Source of the DNA: Dasyornis broadbenti
Taxonomy: Eukaryota; Chordata; Aves; Passeriformes; Dasyornithidae
Reading direction: 5' to 3'
Length of the DNA: 64,000 nucleotides
Assembly (NCBI GenBank): GCA_013397935.1
Contig: VZRN01006295.1
Coordinates: forward strand, 1,971,129-2,035,128
Both the position numbers and the translations under genes were made by a program. A model generated the notes under the pieces. The model was not told the origin of the DNA. It searched no databases and worked only from the letters and a program-made list of their open reading frames with translations. Below are positions 1 through 13,611 of this stretch, in pieces (the first letter of the stretch is position 1; every line of letters begins with the position of its first letter).

Positions 1-196
1 TTTTTTTCCTGTTGAGGGTTGAAAGGCACAGGAGGAGATTGCCCAGAGAAGCTTTGGATGCCCTATTCCTGGAAGTGTTCAAGGCCAGTCTGGATGGGGC
101 TTTTGATGTGTCTCTGTCCATGGCATTGGGAGTGAAACTGGGTGATCTTTAAGGTGCATTCCAGCCCAAACAATACTATGAATCTATGATTTTCTG
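1..196 (+). mobile_element. CR1 LINE, 3' end fragment
   Basis: This is the 3' terminal part of a CR1 non-LTR retrotransposon in sense orientation. The sequence reads through the conserved block TTGCCCAGAGAAGCTTTGGA, then the 'ggaagtgttcaaggccag' stretch, and ends in the degenerate CR1 tail AATCTATGATT near position 190. The element continues to the left of the window, so its 5' truncation point is not visible. A short block expected between 'ggatggggctttt' and 'gtgtctctgtccatggca' appears shortened. Divergence from the family as I remember it suggests an old, inactive copy. It carries no open reading frame. Confidence 0.9.
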
Positions 197-3100
197 ACCT
201 GTCCCTATTCATGTGGCAGAAAAAGCTTAAATCTTAAAGGAGGAACAAGCAGTTAAACCAAAGTTTGCATATGAAGATGATTTGATCTTTTCCTCCAGTC
301 CACTCATATCAGTTGCAAATGTGACTGTGTTAATATTAACCATAACCAGAATAATTTAATATGGCCAAAATGCAACTCTCTGAGAGAATTTTTTTTTTTT
401 TTTTTTAAGTAGACAGACTGCACTGGGAAAATTACTGCAGTTTATTGATTGGAGCCCAAACTCTGTGAAAAGGCTGCAGAATTAAAATACCATGAGGGAG
501 AGGGAGATAGGAATGACCATCAGGTATAATATTACAGTGGAAAAATTATATATTGACCATACTATTTCTGAAATAAATTACTTTATGGATAACTTTCTGT
601 ACCTATTTTTAAAGCAACATGGAAACTAATGATGTAAGATATTGATACCAAACAGACTGCTCAGGTGAAAGAAACCAACCTGAGAATTTTATTGTAGTAG
701 CCATGCTTTTATCAGAAAACACTAGAGTATGAAATATTCACTTATGTTCTGACATGATCTTCTTCCTGATTAAGATGAAAATGAGAAAGAGCCCTTAGAC
801 ACAAGTGTATAGGTAGAGAGAGTTAAAAATACTGTCCTTGCTCAGAATCTCTTTCATCTATGTTTTTGTTCTGTGTTATTCTTAATCTCCATGAACTCCA
901 CCTTTAAGTGTCTGTTCTAAAACTGGAAGAGTTTTTGTTGGCTGTTGTCAGAAGACAACATGAAAGGGAGTATCAGTCAAAGTAGACTATAATGTGTATG
1001 TGCATGAAGATATATTGGTGTGACTAAACAAAGTATTTAATACATGCCAAACACATCTTAATTTCCACTTTTGACTGCATTTTATGTGAATTAATAGACC
1101 ATCTAGTATAACAAAGTTCAATGGCTGATATTAAAAAACAGTTTTCAAGACAGTGGACTAAGTATGAACAAACCTTTTTTCTTAAACACCATTTACAGCC
1201 AAGTTCTCTGATGGACTGTTTGGTTCAATAGGCAGTTAAAGACCTTATGCTGGGTTATGGAGGGGATGATAGAACTGCCAGTCATGTTAAGTTGCCTGAT
1301 TTTCATTACTCTTTTAGAAGCAGTTTGATGGAAATTAAAGGTACAAATAAATCTCCTAACTCTCTTACTTCTTATGGTGTAAGAGCACTATTAAACTCAG
1401 TGGGATTATGACGATCTATTAACTGTGGAGAAAATATCCTGACTATTCAGACCTTTTTTATTTCTCCAACTTCTTATTTATACAGCTCATTAGCTGTAGG
1501 ATTTAAAAGCCATGCAACTTCAACAGGTACATCTGCATCGCTGCAGTGTGTGAAGGTTCATAATGGTCCATGCAAATCATGAGTGTAATCAAACCAGGAG
1601 ATCTAGTGCCATATACAGTAAGTACACATGCACACAACGACTCAGTCATACATTGTGGTTTAGTCCTTTGACAACAGGAACTTCAGCTGGAAATTAGTTT
1701 TAAGGATGAAATTGAAATCTGTCCTATAGCTCTAACAATGGCATAGCAGTGTCATTGTTGTGCTTATCTTCACCTTTAGTACACTAAAATCATTAACTCC
1801 TTCAGTTAGTAACTTCCCAGTTATTCATCTGTATAAATGAGGCGATGGAGTAATTTGTGCAGTGGACCAAAATCAGACCAAGTGCTTGAACTCCAAACCA
1901 CCTCCATAATTATGTACCCAAGCAGTTTCCACAACCTCTCGGACTGCCCTGGAGATCCACCTCAGGTAGCTCCTGCTGTACCCAACACAACTGACGTGTT
2001 TCAGTGTCTAAATTAACATCCTAGGTGGAGAATCTGGCCATCCCGGAGACACACACCCCATCCAGAGATTCACAGAGATTCTGATGTCCTTATGGGCACC
2101 ATACATAGGTTAGAGATTTTAATAGATAGAAAAATTTGCTTTACAAGTGCAAGTAAATGGTCTCTGTGCAGTGAAGTAGTTAGGAGATGTTTTGTACGCT
2201 GCTTAAGTAAATTATTAGCAATAAATCATGAGTGTTGAAAAGTCTCCCAGAATTGTGGGCTAGAGCGGATAGGAGTTAAGCAGTTCAAGGAATCTCACCT
2301 AATCCAGTTAAAGCACCATGAATTTTCTCACACTGTAGTTCCCATAAAATGTTCAAGAGCTGGGGTTTTTTTCCCAGTCAGAAGAAGCAATGTCTATTGT
2401 TGTTCTTTTCTCAAACAAAAAAGTTCTTATTTAATGATAATTATTTGCATTCTATATTATGAAGTACATTTTAAATAGTAGTAACACTGCTTCCACAATA
2501 ACCAAACGTAGGTATCACAAATTTAAAAAGGACATTTTGTAATAACTTTAAATAAAAATATCATTACTATTATACTTAAATAGTTTCCACATTTAATAGT
2601 ACTAGTAATACATTTCAATAGAGAAATATTGTATGCTTTCTTTTGTTGTTCAAGATAATAAAATCTGTTTTAAATGCTTTAATCTGAAAGTGTATAATAG
2701 ATGAACATTATGCAAGTAAATGTGGAAGACACAAAAGCAATGCACTGGCCCATATCACTCCTACTGATAAATGGTCTAGAAATAATGCTGAACAGAATAA
2801 ATATAGCTTTATCTTGATTGAGTTTTGGTATTGCTGATTAACCTTAAATTGGTTTTTCTTTTATGCCAATCTAGCACCATGAAACAGAGGTGTAACCAGG
2901 CAATGTTACATATTACTCAGAACTGAAATGTTGTTCATAGAAAAGGAAGAATAAAGCTCAGGAGATAAAGCAGGATGTTGTTATGATTGCTAAACTAGTA
3001 CAAACTAAAACTGATCTTGCTGGGAAAGAAGGGTGTGATAAAGATTTCACTTTTAAAGAGAAGAGCTGAAAGTAATGGCATAAAGATGCTTTCAGCTGTT

Positions 3101-3820
3101 ACTTATCCTTTCAAATCCAATTAATAAAGCTATTAGGAGTCAAGTGAAAACAAGCAAAGAGGTGAGTCTTCATGCAACATTTAGCAACCTTTCCAAAGGT
3201 TGTTGTGAAAATAAGATTACATTAATTCCAAAGAGTCATTCACGGGAAGAAAAATCCTATCAGGACACTGAGTTCATGACACTTGAAAGGCTGGAGGGTA
3301 TTAAGAGGAAACAACTTGTACTTTTGCCCAGTTTTTACTCTTTCTGAACCATTAGCACATATCTACTCTGCTTATTTGTTTTCTTTTGCAGGCTGAGAAA
3401 AGGTAAAGAAGATAAATATCTAATATATACTTAGACCCTTCCCTGACAATGAGGTTAATAAAAGATACTGGGGGGTTGGGGAGAAGGATGGGCTTAAGAA
3501 AACAAATTTGATGGGAGTGGGCAATGGGAGGCACAGAATGAACTGAAGGTCAAAGGTTCAAAAGTGGAGAAATGAGGAACCCAAAAGATAACCTGAAATC
3601 AGGGACATTCTCAGCAGCCCCTCTGTTCCCTGAAAACAGTCAGAGGAGCTGGCTGATGGACATGGCCGGAGGAAGATTGTGAGGTGAAGGAATCCTTGAT
3701 CTGACCCATTCCTAGTGCTGCTTGCTGAGGTGACTTATGAGTTTATATTGTTGAGCAGTGTCTGTTTGCTGTGTACAACTCAGAACAATTCCCAGAGGGA
3801 GAGTACTTACACTGACAAAA
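197..3820. other. AT-rich unannotated stretch
   Basis: I see no gene or recognisable transposon here. A run of 18 T lies at 389-406. The only open frames are short (67 codons or fewer) with no recognisable domain. Confidence 0.6.
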
Positions 3821-3886
3821 GGGTGTGGGTGAGTGTGTGTGGGGGTGTGTGGGTGTGGGTGCGGGTGCGGGTGTGGGTGTGTGTTG
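3821..3886 (+). repeat. G-rich GT simple repeat with quadruplex motif
   Basis: This is a tract of G and T with a few A and C, built from GTGGGT-like units. From 3851 to 3877 five GGG runs follow one another with loops of exactly three bases (TGT, TGC, TGC, TGT), which fits the standard G-quadruplex pattern. Additional GGG and GGGGG runs lie at 3821-3845. Apparent open frames on both strands here are translations of the repeat. Confidence 0.9.
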
Positions 3887-6800
3887 GCAGATTCGACAGT
3901 GGGCCTGCAGGCTGAATGGGCCATGATGAGAAAGGTGACTTTAGCTGTCTGCAGAAAAACAGGATCTTCTGTCTTGGAAAAAAGAATAATGTACAGAACT
4001 CTGGAGGTAAGTAAGGTAGATGTGTAAGTCTTTTTTTGGTTATGCAGGTACCTGTTAAAAGTGGTTGATATGCCTGGCCACATAGCTTAAGGCCTTTTTC
4101 TGATTGTTTGGGTTTTTTACAGACCAGTAAGTAAAAGTTATTCAGTGACTCAGAGAGGTCAGTTCATTTTAAGATACTTCTGTGGAAAAAGTGTGAAATA
4201 GCCAAGATAATAAAAAAAATGTAGTTAGGTTTTCCATTGGTGTTGATAAATCTCACTTTAATTTACAACATTGATATCCTTGATGCTAGAATATCACTAG
4301 GTCACTACAAAATGTCCTTCTTTAAAGATGACACTATGTCTATCTTATTCAGACAGCAAAAATGCTCTTACAGATTTTCTTGCTAAACAGGCATGTAGTA
4401 AGGAAGTTTGCCATGAATTAGATGCATTCTATTGAACATTACTTCATTACATTTCCTGGCTTCTTGTTTTCCTTTTTTTTAGTTCTTGATTCATACCAGA
4501 AAGCTTATATAATTGCAATAGACTGTATTAATGACCCACTTAGGATTGAAAGCATTGAAAGCTTAGCTGCTTTACTAGAAGGGTAGGGAGGTTTTGTAGT
4601 TCAAGATCTTCACACTTAATTTGTTTCCAGTAGTTGTTCTATTCACTGTCTTCATTTCTCTTTACTGTATTGCCAGCCACACAAACCCCCAAATCTACTG
4701 TCAGTTACACAGGAACATGCTGTTGCTTATATGGAGGTGTGAATGCTAAGATATCATATCTAGTTCAGGAACAGGGTCCAAACACCATTCTGTGATTCAA
4801 GTGAAATAGCACATCCAGTTAATTAAGAACAAGTAATTGAGCTTGTCGTTGTCGTTGTTGTTGTTGATGATGATGTTGATCTTCCCATTCTTTTGACATT
4901 GGGATCAAATGAACTTGAGAATTAGGAATCAAAATGTTTTCTAAAGAACTGCACTGAAACATATTCTTTCACAATAATAAGGTACAGAATAAAACCTCAA
5001 CTAACATGTTTTTCAAAAAATCAGAGTTAATAACCTACCAAAATCTTTGTCTGGAAATTTTCTACAGTATTAATGAAAAAATTATATTTTAACAATCTTG
5101 TAGAACTCTGCTATTGACTCAATTTTTATGCGTCTCTAGCAAGAATGAATTGTTTTGGTTGGGTTATTTTGTTTTGTTGGGGTTTTTGGCAATTTAGAAT
5201 ATTGCAAATTTTCTGAAAAGTGTTTAAGAAAATGGCATAGAAAACTCTTTGTCACTGACTCCCTGCAATCCGGTTTTCATCCAGTAATACCTTTGTCTTG
5301 CCCTTTTTCCCCATTGTAGGATTACGTTATACTATATTTTCTATTGTATCAGCCTTGCTTGAGTATCTCCAAGTGTTGAGCCTTCCATCATCCTACTATC
5401 TGACTGAAAAAGCTGTGATAAGGATTTTTTTGTCTCAAAATCTAGTTAATAACGGTTAGCATTTGGACTAGACACTTCATTCAGGAATTGTATAATTCAC
5501 AAATTGTTTTTATCTTAAGTAACATACAACAATACTTTAAAATGTGGTACTTCATTCTATTTTATTTTTATTAGTGTCTGCCTTGGAGGGAACTGCAGAT
5601 AGGGTAAAATCAGCCCACTTGGACAAGTTTATAAACAAGGTTGAAAGTATCAATTACAGATGAGAGACCTGGGCACTTCATTCTGTACTGTTGGAAACAC
5701 TGAACATTCAGCTTTTGGATTCAGCACCAGATTTATATCTGCTGTCAAGGAGCAGAATGTATAGAGAGTTGATGGAAGAATTTAAAATAGAATTCAAAAG
5801 TAGAATTAAATGACACTTAATGTACTAAATCTAAAACACTGAATATGTAATCAAACTTTGCACCACAATCAGTGTGGATTTCTTCTTCTTACTATGAATA
5901 GAAAGAACAAACATCCCTCTGCTGCAGATTTTAATCCAGCTTTCATGGTACTAGAAATTTTGCATCAGTTACTGTGAGTTTAAGTATCCCAGAGCAAACA
6001 TATATAAACACAAATTTGGATATTACCTGTTGATTTCCATTTTCTCTTTTTTCCATTTTCTGCACTCCTCCTATTATTCAGAGTAAATTGTTGACAGATT
6101 TCAGTTTAAATATATGTTGTACTTCACTCCCTGGTCGTTGTGTCCCTCTTAGTGTTTTTTTCCAGCATTACTATCTGCCATAAAAAGCATGTTTCCTTTC
6201 CTTTTCTTTTGCCTTGTGACTAGTTCTCTTGCTTTAATAGTTTTAACCATTATGCAAACCTTTCTGGCTCTTATTGTCTTTTATTTATTGTATAAACCCA
6301 GAATGAAAAACTAATTGGTTCAGGCTCTGTTAGAAGTTCTTACATTTCTGTTGACCGTTCTATGTCATACGCCTCATATTGAACTGTTAACAAGATTTCT
6401 GTATTTTCATAATATAAGGACACATTGATGCAATGACACAAATTGGTCTCAGTCAAATTGGCAAGGTGATATTCTCTAATATTTCAGTAAAATTCAAGTA
6501 GTCTCATGCATTTCATTCATTCAGTACTGTTTTCTGTCGCGTGTTGAAGGAGAAATTATTTATCCATAAATTAATTTATAGAGCTGTACATTTATCTACT
6601 TAGGGTTGAATTTCTTCCCTCTGGCCTGATTCTTTCCAATTAACTATATTTAAATTTATTACCATGATCATTTTTATAAGAAGTTTTTTAATCACAATAT
6701 CATAATAAATGATCAGAAACATGAATATTTCAGGAGGACACGCTAACCGTTGAAACTAGTCTTTAAAGACTGATGTGGCAGTTGCTTTTCTCTCTCATTT

Positions 6801-8107
6801 TCTCTCCAGTCCTGGTAGTCTTTCAGTGTCCTCTGTCACCAATATTGTTATATAACCCAATATATTTGTTTAATGTGTTTTAATAAAGCCATAACCCTTG
6901 TCCTATTTTAATAATATTGGTTTCTAGGAATTTCTTCTGCAATTTGCATATAATTGTGTTGCTCTTTCATCACGTAGTTTGATTTTGTGTCTTTTTTGTC
7001 CATTTTATTAAGATTAATCATTTCAGTACTGTTTCTTTTCCACATTAGTGAAATTTTACTGCATTTTGATGGATATGTACATATTTTAAAATGTTAATAT
7101 ATTTCAATAATTATTTTAATATTTTTAATATATCTTTAAAACTTTTTTAGGGTATTTATTTATGTACTTGCAAAGGAGCTACCTTATATTCTTAGAGTTT
7201 TGTAAAATAATGCTAAGCAACTGAAACCTCACTTGGTTTTTCAAGATATTCTTATCAACCTAAAGTAATTTGCAGTATATTTCTGAAAACTGTACTTTCC
7301 ACAGAAGCAACATATCCAACATAATGTTTTGGAACAGACTGGATTGTCTCTATAAAAATTCATTCTATGCTTTCTAAAAGTTTTTGTTTAAACCACATTT
7401 GAATTTCACATGCGGAAGATCATCGTGTTAGATCTATTGGGGAAAATAAAACTGTTAAACCGGAAAGTCTGGTTTTATGACAAAAAGATGAAATCTGATA
7501 TATAATGAGGGAAAGATGTCTGTAAGAAATGTACTTTGTTTACTGAGTCGATATAGCAACAGGGTGAGAATGAGCTTATTTCAATGTCATTTTAATTTAA
7601 TTGTTCCTTTCAGTAGAATCAAATTCCTGAAATAATGTGATGCATCTGTGAAGAAGGCAAATCCAATTCTAAGATGCTCGGGGGCAAACATTTCCAAGCA
7701 AAGGAAGGAGGTTTTTGTGCCGTTGTACAAGATCCCACACAAAACTCATCTGGAAAACTGTTCTAGTCAAGCGTATTCAAGAAAAAAATTGAAATGAGAA
7801 GAGCTACATACAAGGGCAACAAGGAACATCAGGAGAATGGGGAGCTGGTTCTTGGAGAGGATTCTGGTAGAAGAGCACAGCTTGTTTGTATGAGCAAAAT
7901 AGAGATTGAAAAGGGGAATTATTACTGTCTTGGAATATACAATAAGGGAAGCTCTTGGAAAAGAGAGAAGCTGTTAAAGCTAAACATCAGTCTTGGCAAA
8001 AATACAGATGGGAATGAACTGGCCATAATTAAATTGAGCACAAATATTGCCAAATGCCTGACTATCAGAATAAAGAAGTTCTGAAAAAGCCCTCAGATCA
8101 GAAAAAC

Positions 8108-8137
8108 GGCCAAAAATCTTGGTCAAAGATTTTTGCC
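8108..8137. repeat. Short inverted repeat (hairpin)
   Basis: AAAAATCTT (8112-8120) and AAGATTTTT (8126-8134) form a nine-base perfect stem around the loop GGTCA. Beyond a single bulged C, GGC and GCC extend it to twelve pairs. No run of T follows and no neighbouring gene suggests a function. Confidence 0.6.
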
Positions 8138-10197
8138 AAATATGCTTGCTATTGTCATCTTGCTATCATACAAAAAACTAAATTGCCAGAATAATTCTCA
8201 GTTTCATTGTTATGTTTTGAATGATTCTTTTTGAGCTGCTCTGATTTGTATGGTTCCTTTTTATTTACAACTCACGTATTTTGTGCTGGTTTGATTCTGA
8301 AGAAAGTTAAGAACCTTCAGCTTGCTTTCAACAGTCAACATTTTTTTAACTCTCATTCCACTTGTACCTTATAATATGTGGTAGTTTGCCACCACTTTCC
8401 TGTGAAATTTTTTGTTCCCTTCTGCCAACGTGCTGAACAAAGAGAAAGAATATAAAATTTCAGAAAAGGTGTGAAACATCCTTAAGTGGACGCACAGATC
8501 ACCATTTTTGAAAAACAATGCTATGATTGATTTTAATCTCAATCATTTTAATCATTGCATATGGAAATCCAGAAGATACATAACCAAGTAGCAACCCAAG
8601 GGCAGGCTTGTGAAAAAATTAATACATTTTACAACAGTGGCAAGTAACCACCATTCTACACTAAAATCAGGATTACATTTTGTAGTGAGTAGCTGATGGT
8701 TTAATTCTACATGCTAAAGGACAAACCATGTGCAGCTTGGTCAGTACTTGCACAGTTTTCTTTACTGCCAATAATTTTCATTGCATAATCAAATTGTCAG
8801 TAAAGTGGCAAGCAAATAAGTAAGAAGGATCCTCATGTTTAACAAATAATGTTAAGGTTTTTGTTTTTAATTATTTCCAGTGTGCTTTGTTCATCAACTA
8901 ATCAAAATCACTTTTGGAAAAGAAACACAGGTGAATTCACTCAGGTTTGAAGTGAAAATAATAATCCACACCGTGATTATCTTCAGAATTGTTTAGAGGC
9001 TTGGTTAAGCAAATACACTGAATGCATGTTGTTTAAATTGAGCAGCCTAGATCTTTCACGTACACATCATCAGAACAGGAGCAGGGAGGGGGAGGTCAGC
9101 CTTCTGTTGTGTCTTTCTTTCTGTTCAGTATGCTGGAAAATACCAAGGAAACAGAGATTCCAGGGGCCAAACATAATGTTGATGTACATATCAGATATGA
9201 AGATGAAATCTGTCAGATATATTTTCAGCTCTTCCATAGAGTTCAGTGCCTAAACTCAGTCAAATGTCATAGGAATTTTTCATCTCTCAAGATCTTGCTT
9301 CTGTGAAGCAGTTGAGGCAAGTTCTTAAACTCCAGCAGACAGAATACAGACAGCGGATCGAAATACAAAACCATTAACAGCTTCTAAGAAGCGCAAAGGC
9401 ACAGGATAGGTAAGACCCCATTGAAAGTTCCTCTACCAAAAGTATACAACATGAGCACTTCCAAGAAACTGCCTTTTGTATGGTACCAATTCCGAGTGGA
9501 CTGAAGACCCAGTGAACATATGCCACACTACAGGAATCAGCTGCTCTGAACTACTCCAGCTGCCTTTAGACTTTCAGCACTGCTTAATTCCTTTAAATTT
9601 TATTTTAATTCAAACTAATATCTCTGATGTGTTGCTATCTCTGAGCTACTGCGAATTTCTGACCTACCAGTAGTACCGTGGCAAGTCACTTGAAAGTATT
9701 GGCTGACTCATTGCAGCCTGGGCTCTTAGGCTTCTGTCAGTTAGTTTATTTCTCACAACAGAATGAGTTCTGTCAATCTTATTTAAATACTTCCAATTTA
9801 TGTCTATAAAACACCATGCCTTGAAACTAGTTCATTAATTTTATGTGCAGCAGCCACACAGCTGTGATAGCAGCACTTGTGATGAATGGAAGGTGCCCAA
9901 AACATGGCTGAAAAAAAGATATTAATTTTCATTTTAAGTGTTATTCTCATTAACAAGAAAAATCAGATCATCAAATAGTTAGTGCCTGTCTCTCATATAT
10001 CACAGCTGAGATTTAAGTATGCAAAAAAAACTTACACCTTTGTAACAATTATCAAGCACACCAATTGAAAACACAGTAACATACATACATGTATATGTGT
10101 ACGTATATATATGCACATAAAGTGTTGTTAGTTTCAAACAGCAATTCTAAAAATAGTATTGTTTAAGTTCCTTAGGAATTGTGCCACTGCCTTTCTG

Positions 10198-10289
10198 CTT
10201 GGTTTTTTGGTTGTTTTTTGTTTATTTGTTTGTTTCGTTTTGTTTTGTTTAGTTGCTGGTTTTTGTTTTGTTTTTGTGGGGTTTTTTGG
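10198..10289. repeat. T/G-rich low-complexity tract
   Basis: The tract consists of T runs interrupted by G, mainly TTTG and TTTTG units, with very few A or C. It is the reverse-strand counterpart of the A/C-rich tracts at 13461-13611 and 35060-35118. The overlapping open frames are phenylalanine-, cysteine- and leucine-rich artefacts of the repeat. Confidence 0.85.
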
Positions 10290-12827
10290 CTTTGCAGGGA
10301 GCTGCTTATTGAAAGCAGTTGCCAGGGATTCAGTATTTTTTTTAAAGTTTCAGTTGAGAATACTTTCTGGAGATACTAATTTCTGAAAATGCTGACCACG
10401 ACTGATAAAGCAGAGTAGTGCAGTAGTGCAGACTAGGGCAGTAAAATGTTCTAGCATAGTGTAGCCTTTCATAAAAATGTGGATGGAGGTTCATGACCTA
10501 TTTGAGAAGAGGAAAACAAGCTTTAAAAATGAATTAAATAAAAAATTTGTTTTGTCAGATATTGATAAACAGACACATTTGGAATGTTTCGCCAAATGTT
10601 TTTGAATGTTTGTTCACAAAAATAGGAGAATGAAATCAGTTTTCCGTGAGCAGAGTAGATTTGTAGAGTTCAGGAATAATTACAGCATGCCATAATCACT
10701 CAACTCTTATCCTTCTGTGTTTGAGGTGAAAGTTCTTACATGTCCTTTTTCCTACCTAATTTTTAACTTGATGTTTCTGCTATCCACATCTTGCCATTCA
10801 GTGCTGATACTTTTGTTTCTTTCACCCACATCACCCTTCCACAGATCACACTTCTATCTCTGACACTGCATTTCTCTTTCACAAATTCCCATTATATCAA
10901 GCCAGTTTCTTTCCCAGTCTCTACATCCTGCTAATAACCTCTTTTCCTCTCAAAGATATTGTCTTTTTAATTCTTCTCTCTAGAATACCTTCCTATTTCT
11001 CCTGAATTTATGATTCTGGAAAAAAGGAAACTGATTAATTAAGGTCAAAGTTTTTAAATCAAATAATTTCAATGTGTATCTAAATGCATATTTTGAAAAC
11101 TATGCTTGTGAACTAGACAGATTAAAGAGAGCCATTAATCTGGACATGTTCCTGTGAAATCGTTCTATTTTTTCAGTTAAACACTCCTCAATATTCTCAG
11201 AAGTAGTAATGCTTCAAAATAAAACTCCACATATATGTAATATTTAATTGGGGGGGGATTTTACCTGTTAAGTGGGGTGTAATTTTTAGATGAATCAAAA
11301 TGTTTGTAAGCCTGATGCATCAGAGCTGAAAAGGGAGCACAATTACAGATATGATGTAAAGTCACATCTAAAAAGATCATGTAAGATCAGACTTCAGGGT
11401 ATTTCACAATTTAAGCTTACTCTGAAGACAGCTGAAATTAATCTATAAATTATATTGTAGTTAAATCACTCAAATTTCAACTTTTTCAAAACCTCATTGC
11501 ATCATCCCCACTCAAAAGATGTTTCTCACAGATCTTAGTGACAACTCACTTCTTTATGCAACATAAAAAATTAATTGGGGGGAGGGGAATGTAATATTGT
11601 AGGTTTGATCCTGATCTTTTCCTAAGAAAGTCTGTTGTTCATTTACTCATCTATATGAGCCTGACTGTTATTAGGCAGCTCTTCAGCCCAGCACCTTGCC
11701 TACATCACTGCTTCAGAGGAAGATGTAGAAACTTCACAGACAATTATTATGCTATAAACTTTGCTAGGAAAGAATATTATTAGGGGCTCTATAGTCTTTT
11801 TTCTTCTGTTAAAGACATAAGGAAAATAATGTTAGAAAATTTTGTGTAGCTTCTTGCAGTGAGTTATATCGCAAAGATTATTTCTCTACAAAAAGATTGT
11901 TCAGCAATGCCAACTGATATTAAACACTTTTTTTTTTTTAATATCATCTTGTATCTCAGATGACAAATTATTCCTAATGTGTGAACTTTTAGAAAGCTGG
12001 ACATGTTGAAATGAGAGTAATTTTCCTTTAAGGTTCATGAAAATGTCACTTCCCTCCTCTCAGCATGCTGGACAGCTGCAATGCAAGGTGGAAATTAGAT
12101 CTGGGCCTTAAGAACAATTCTGTATCTACAAGCTTCTCAAAAACTGAATATGTGGTAAGTACCTTGATGACAGGCAGCATGAAAGAGAGGAGGTCTTCAA
12201 AAGAAAATGTTATCTGAAAAAGTTAAAACTTTAAAAGAGGCAGCCTAAATTTGAAATGCAAGTGAGATGCAATAGTTTCTTTTCCTAATAAATAAAGAGA
12301 AGTCTTTTTAAAACAGTCTACTAGCAAATTATAATCTTTTTTTTCTCAATAGATTTTTAAATGAGATTCTTAAACAATCTCTGTGACTCATTCTTTGGGA
12401 AAAAATAACACATACAAAGGTCAATGGCAAAGTTCAACTCACTTTAATAGGTTAAGAATTAAGTTCATTCAGAGCTGACGTTTCTCTGACAGTGTCCTCT
12501 GTCTTGGAATATTTCTATGATATGAGGTTGAGGTATCACTACCAATTTTTAGTATACGCAGATCTTAATACATCTTAAAAATCTTAGACATCCTAATCAT
12601 CCATTATTCTTTTCTAACACAACATCATTACATTTGCTAATCCTGAAAATGTTCTACGTTGTCTTTTTGCACCTTAAGAAAGACATCTTTTTCCACCTAA
12701 CTTTCCAGTTCTTCAACCTATCTCCAAGAAACTGCACTGTACTGCCATCTGAATTGTATCATAATCAATTGAAAACTAAGATCAATCCAAGTCATTTTTC
12801 CACTGGTTGGAAAGCTTTTTTATTCCA

Positions 12828-13028
12828 CAGAGCGTGTCCATCTCTTGGAACAGGCTGCCTAGGGAAGTGCTTGAGTCATTATCCCTGGAGTTATCTAAAA
12901 AACATGCAGATGTGGCACTTGGGTCACGGTTTAGTGTCGGTCTTGGAAGTGCTGGGTTAATTGTTGGACTTCATGATCTTACAGGCCTTTTTCAACGTAG
13001 ATGATTCTATGATTCTGTGATTCTATGC
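12828..13028 (+). mobile_element. CR1 LINE, 3' end fragment
   Basis: This is a sense-orientation CR1 3' end. Diagnostic stretches in order are 'ttggaacaggctgcc', 'atccctggagtt', 'gatgtggcacttgggtcac', 'ggttaattgttggactt' and the tail ATGATTCTATGATTCTGTGA around 13003-13022. The variant resembles the CR1 subfamilies with the GATGTGGCACTT motif, unlike the subfamily at the left edge of the window. The element is severely 5'-truncated (about 200 bp kept) and non-coding. Confidence 0.92.
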
Positions 13029-13460
13029 AGGTGAGCATGCAGAAGAACCAAACATATGCTTAACTTTCTGTAACTGGGGTTTGGTGGCATCTTTTCCCCA
13101 CTCACGCAAAGGATGGGGCCCACTGCAGCTCAGTACGAGTCTCAGCTGGAGGCAACACTCTGGTTGTTGGCATGTCACCTCCCTTCAGCCCTGAAATCTT
13201 GCAGGCTCATGACTGCACTAAGCCAGCTGGCTACAAGATGGAGAAGCCTGCAGGACTTGCCCCATGCCAGGTTACTAAGAGCTGCATCCTTTAAGAACTT
13301 GTGCGAGATGCTGCTTCAGTTTTCCCTGCAGGGAGTGGGTTCCCTGGCAGTGCTGAGCCCAGCCAGGCTCCACTCTCAGATCCACCCACAACTCACAGCA
13401 TGCAATGTGCATAGCTCAGCTCAGACATCTCAATCAGTGTAGTAGCTGAATGGTCTGGTA
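13029..13460. other. GC-richer patch ahead of an A-rich tail
   Basis: Base composition from about 13100 to 13440 is clearly more GC-rich than the flanks. A forward frame from an ATG at 13113 stays open for 109 codons to 13442. I recognise no domain in its translation. The patch ends about 20 bases before a run of 17 A. The arrangement resembles a retrocopy with its tail, but it could also be a fragment of an unrecognised LTR or chance. I do not call it a gene. Confidence 0.35.
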
Positions 13461-13611
13461 AAAGAAAGAACCAAAAAAAAAAAAAAAAAGAACAACACAA
13501 CAACAACAATAAAAAAAAAAACCACAACCAAAAAAACCCCCAAAACAAAACCAAAAATCCACAAACAAAAAAAACAAACAACAACATCAAATAACACAAT
13601 CAACAAATAAA
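13461..13611 (+). repeat. A/C-only low-complexity tract
   Basis: About 150 bases consist almost entirely of A and C, starting with a 17-A run at 13473-13489 and continuing as AAC, CAAA and AAACCCCC units. G and T are nearly absent. Long reverse-strand frames here are artefacts rich in phenylalanine, valine and leucine. It may be a decayed poly(A) tail or an independently expanded simple repeat. Confidence 0.85.

Larger units (their letters stand above)
3887..12827. other. Long AT-rich region without genes
   Basis: No exon, RNA gene or clear transposon is recognisable. Short simple repeats include a GTT/GAT tract at 4841-4880, a G8 run near 11250 and a T-rich tract near 11931. The longest ATG frame (7794-8084, 96 codons) has no recognisable domain, and other frames are shorter. 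Confidence 0.6.

Noticed and set aside
3712..4083. 123-codon frame with a histidine/proline/threonine repeat
   Set aside because: The repetitive part is simply the translation of the G-rich GT repeat.
7794..8084. 96-codon ATG frame with lysine/glutamate-rich translation
   Set aside because: No recognisable motif is present and the composition follows the AT-rich background. It is treated as chance.
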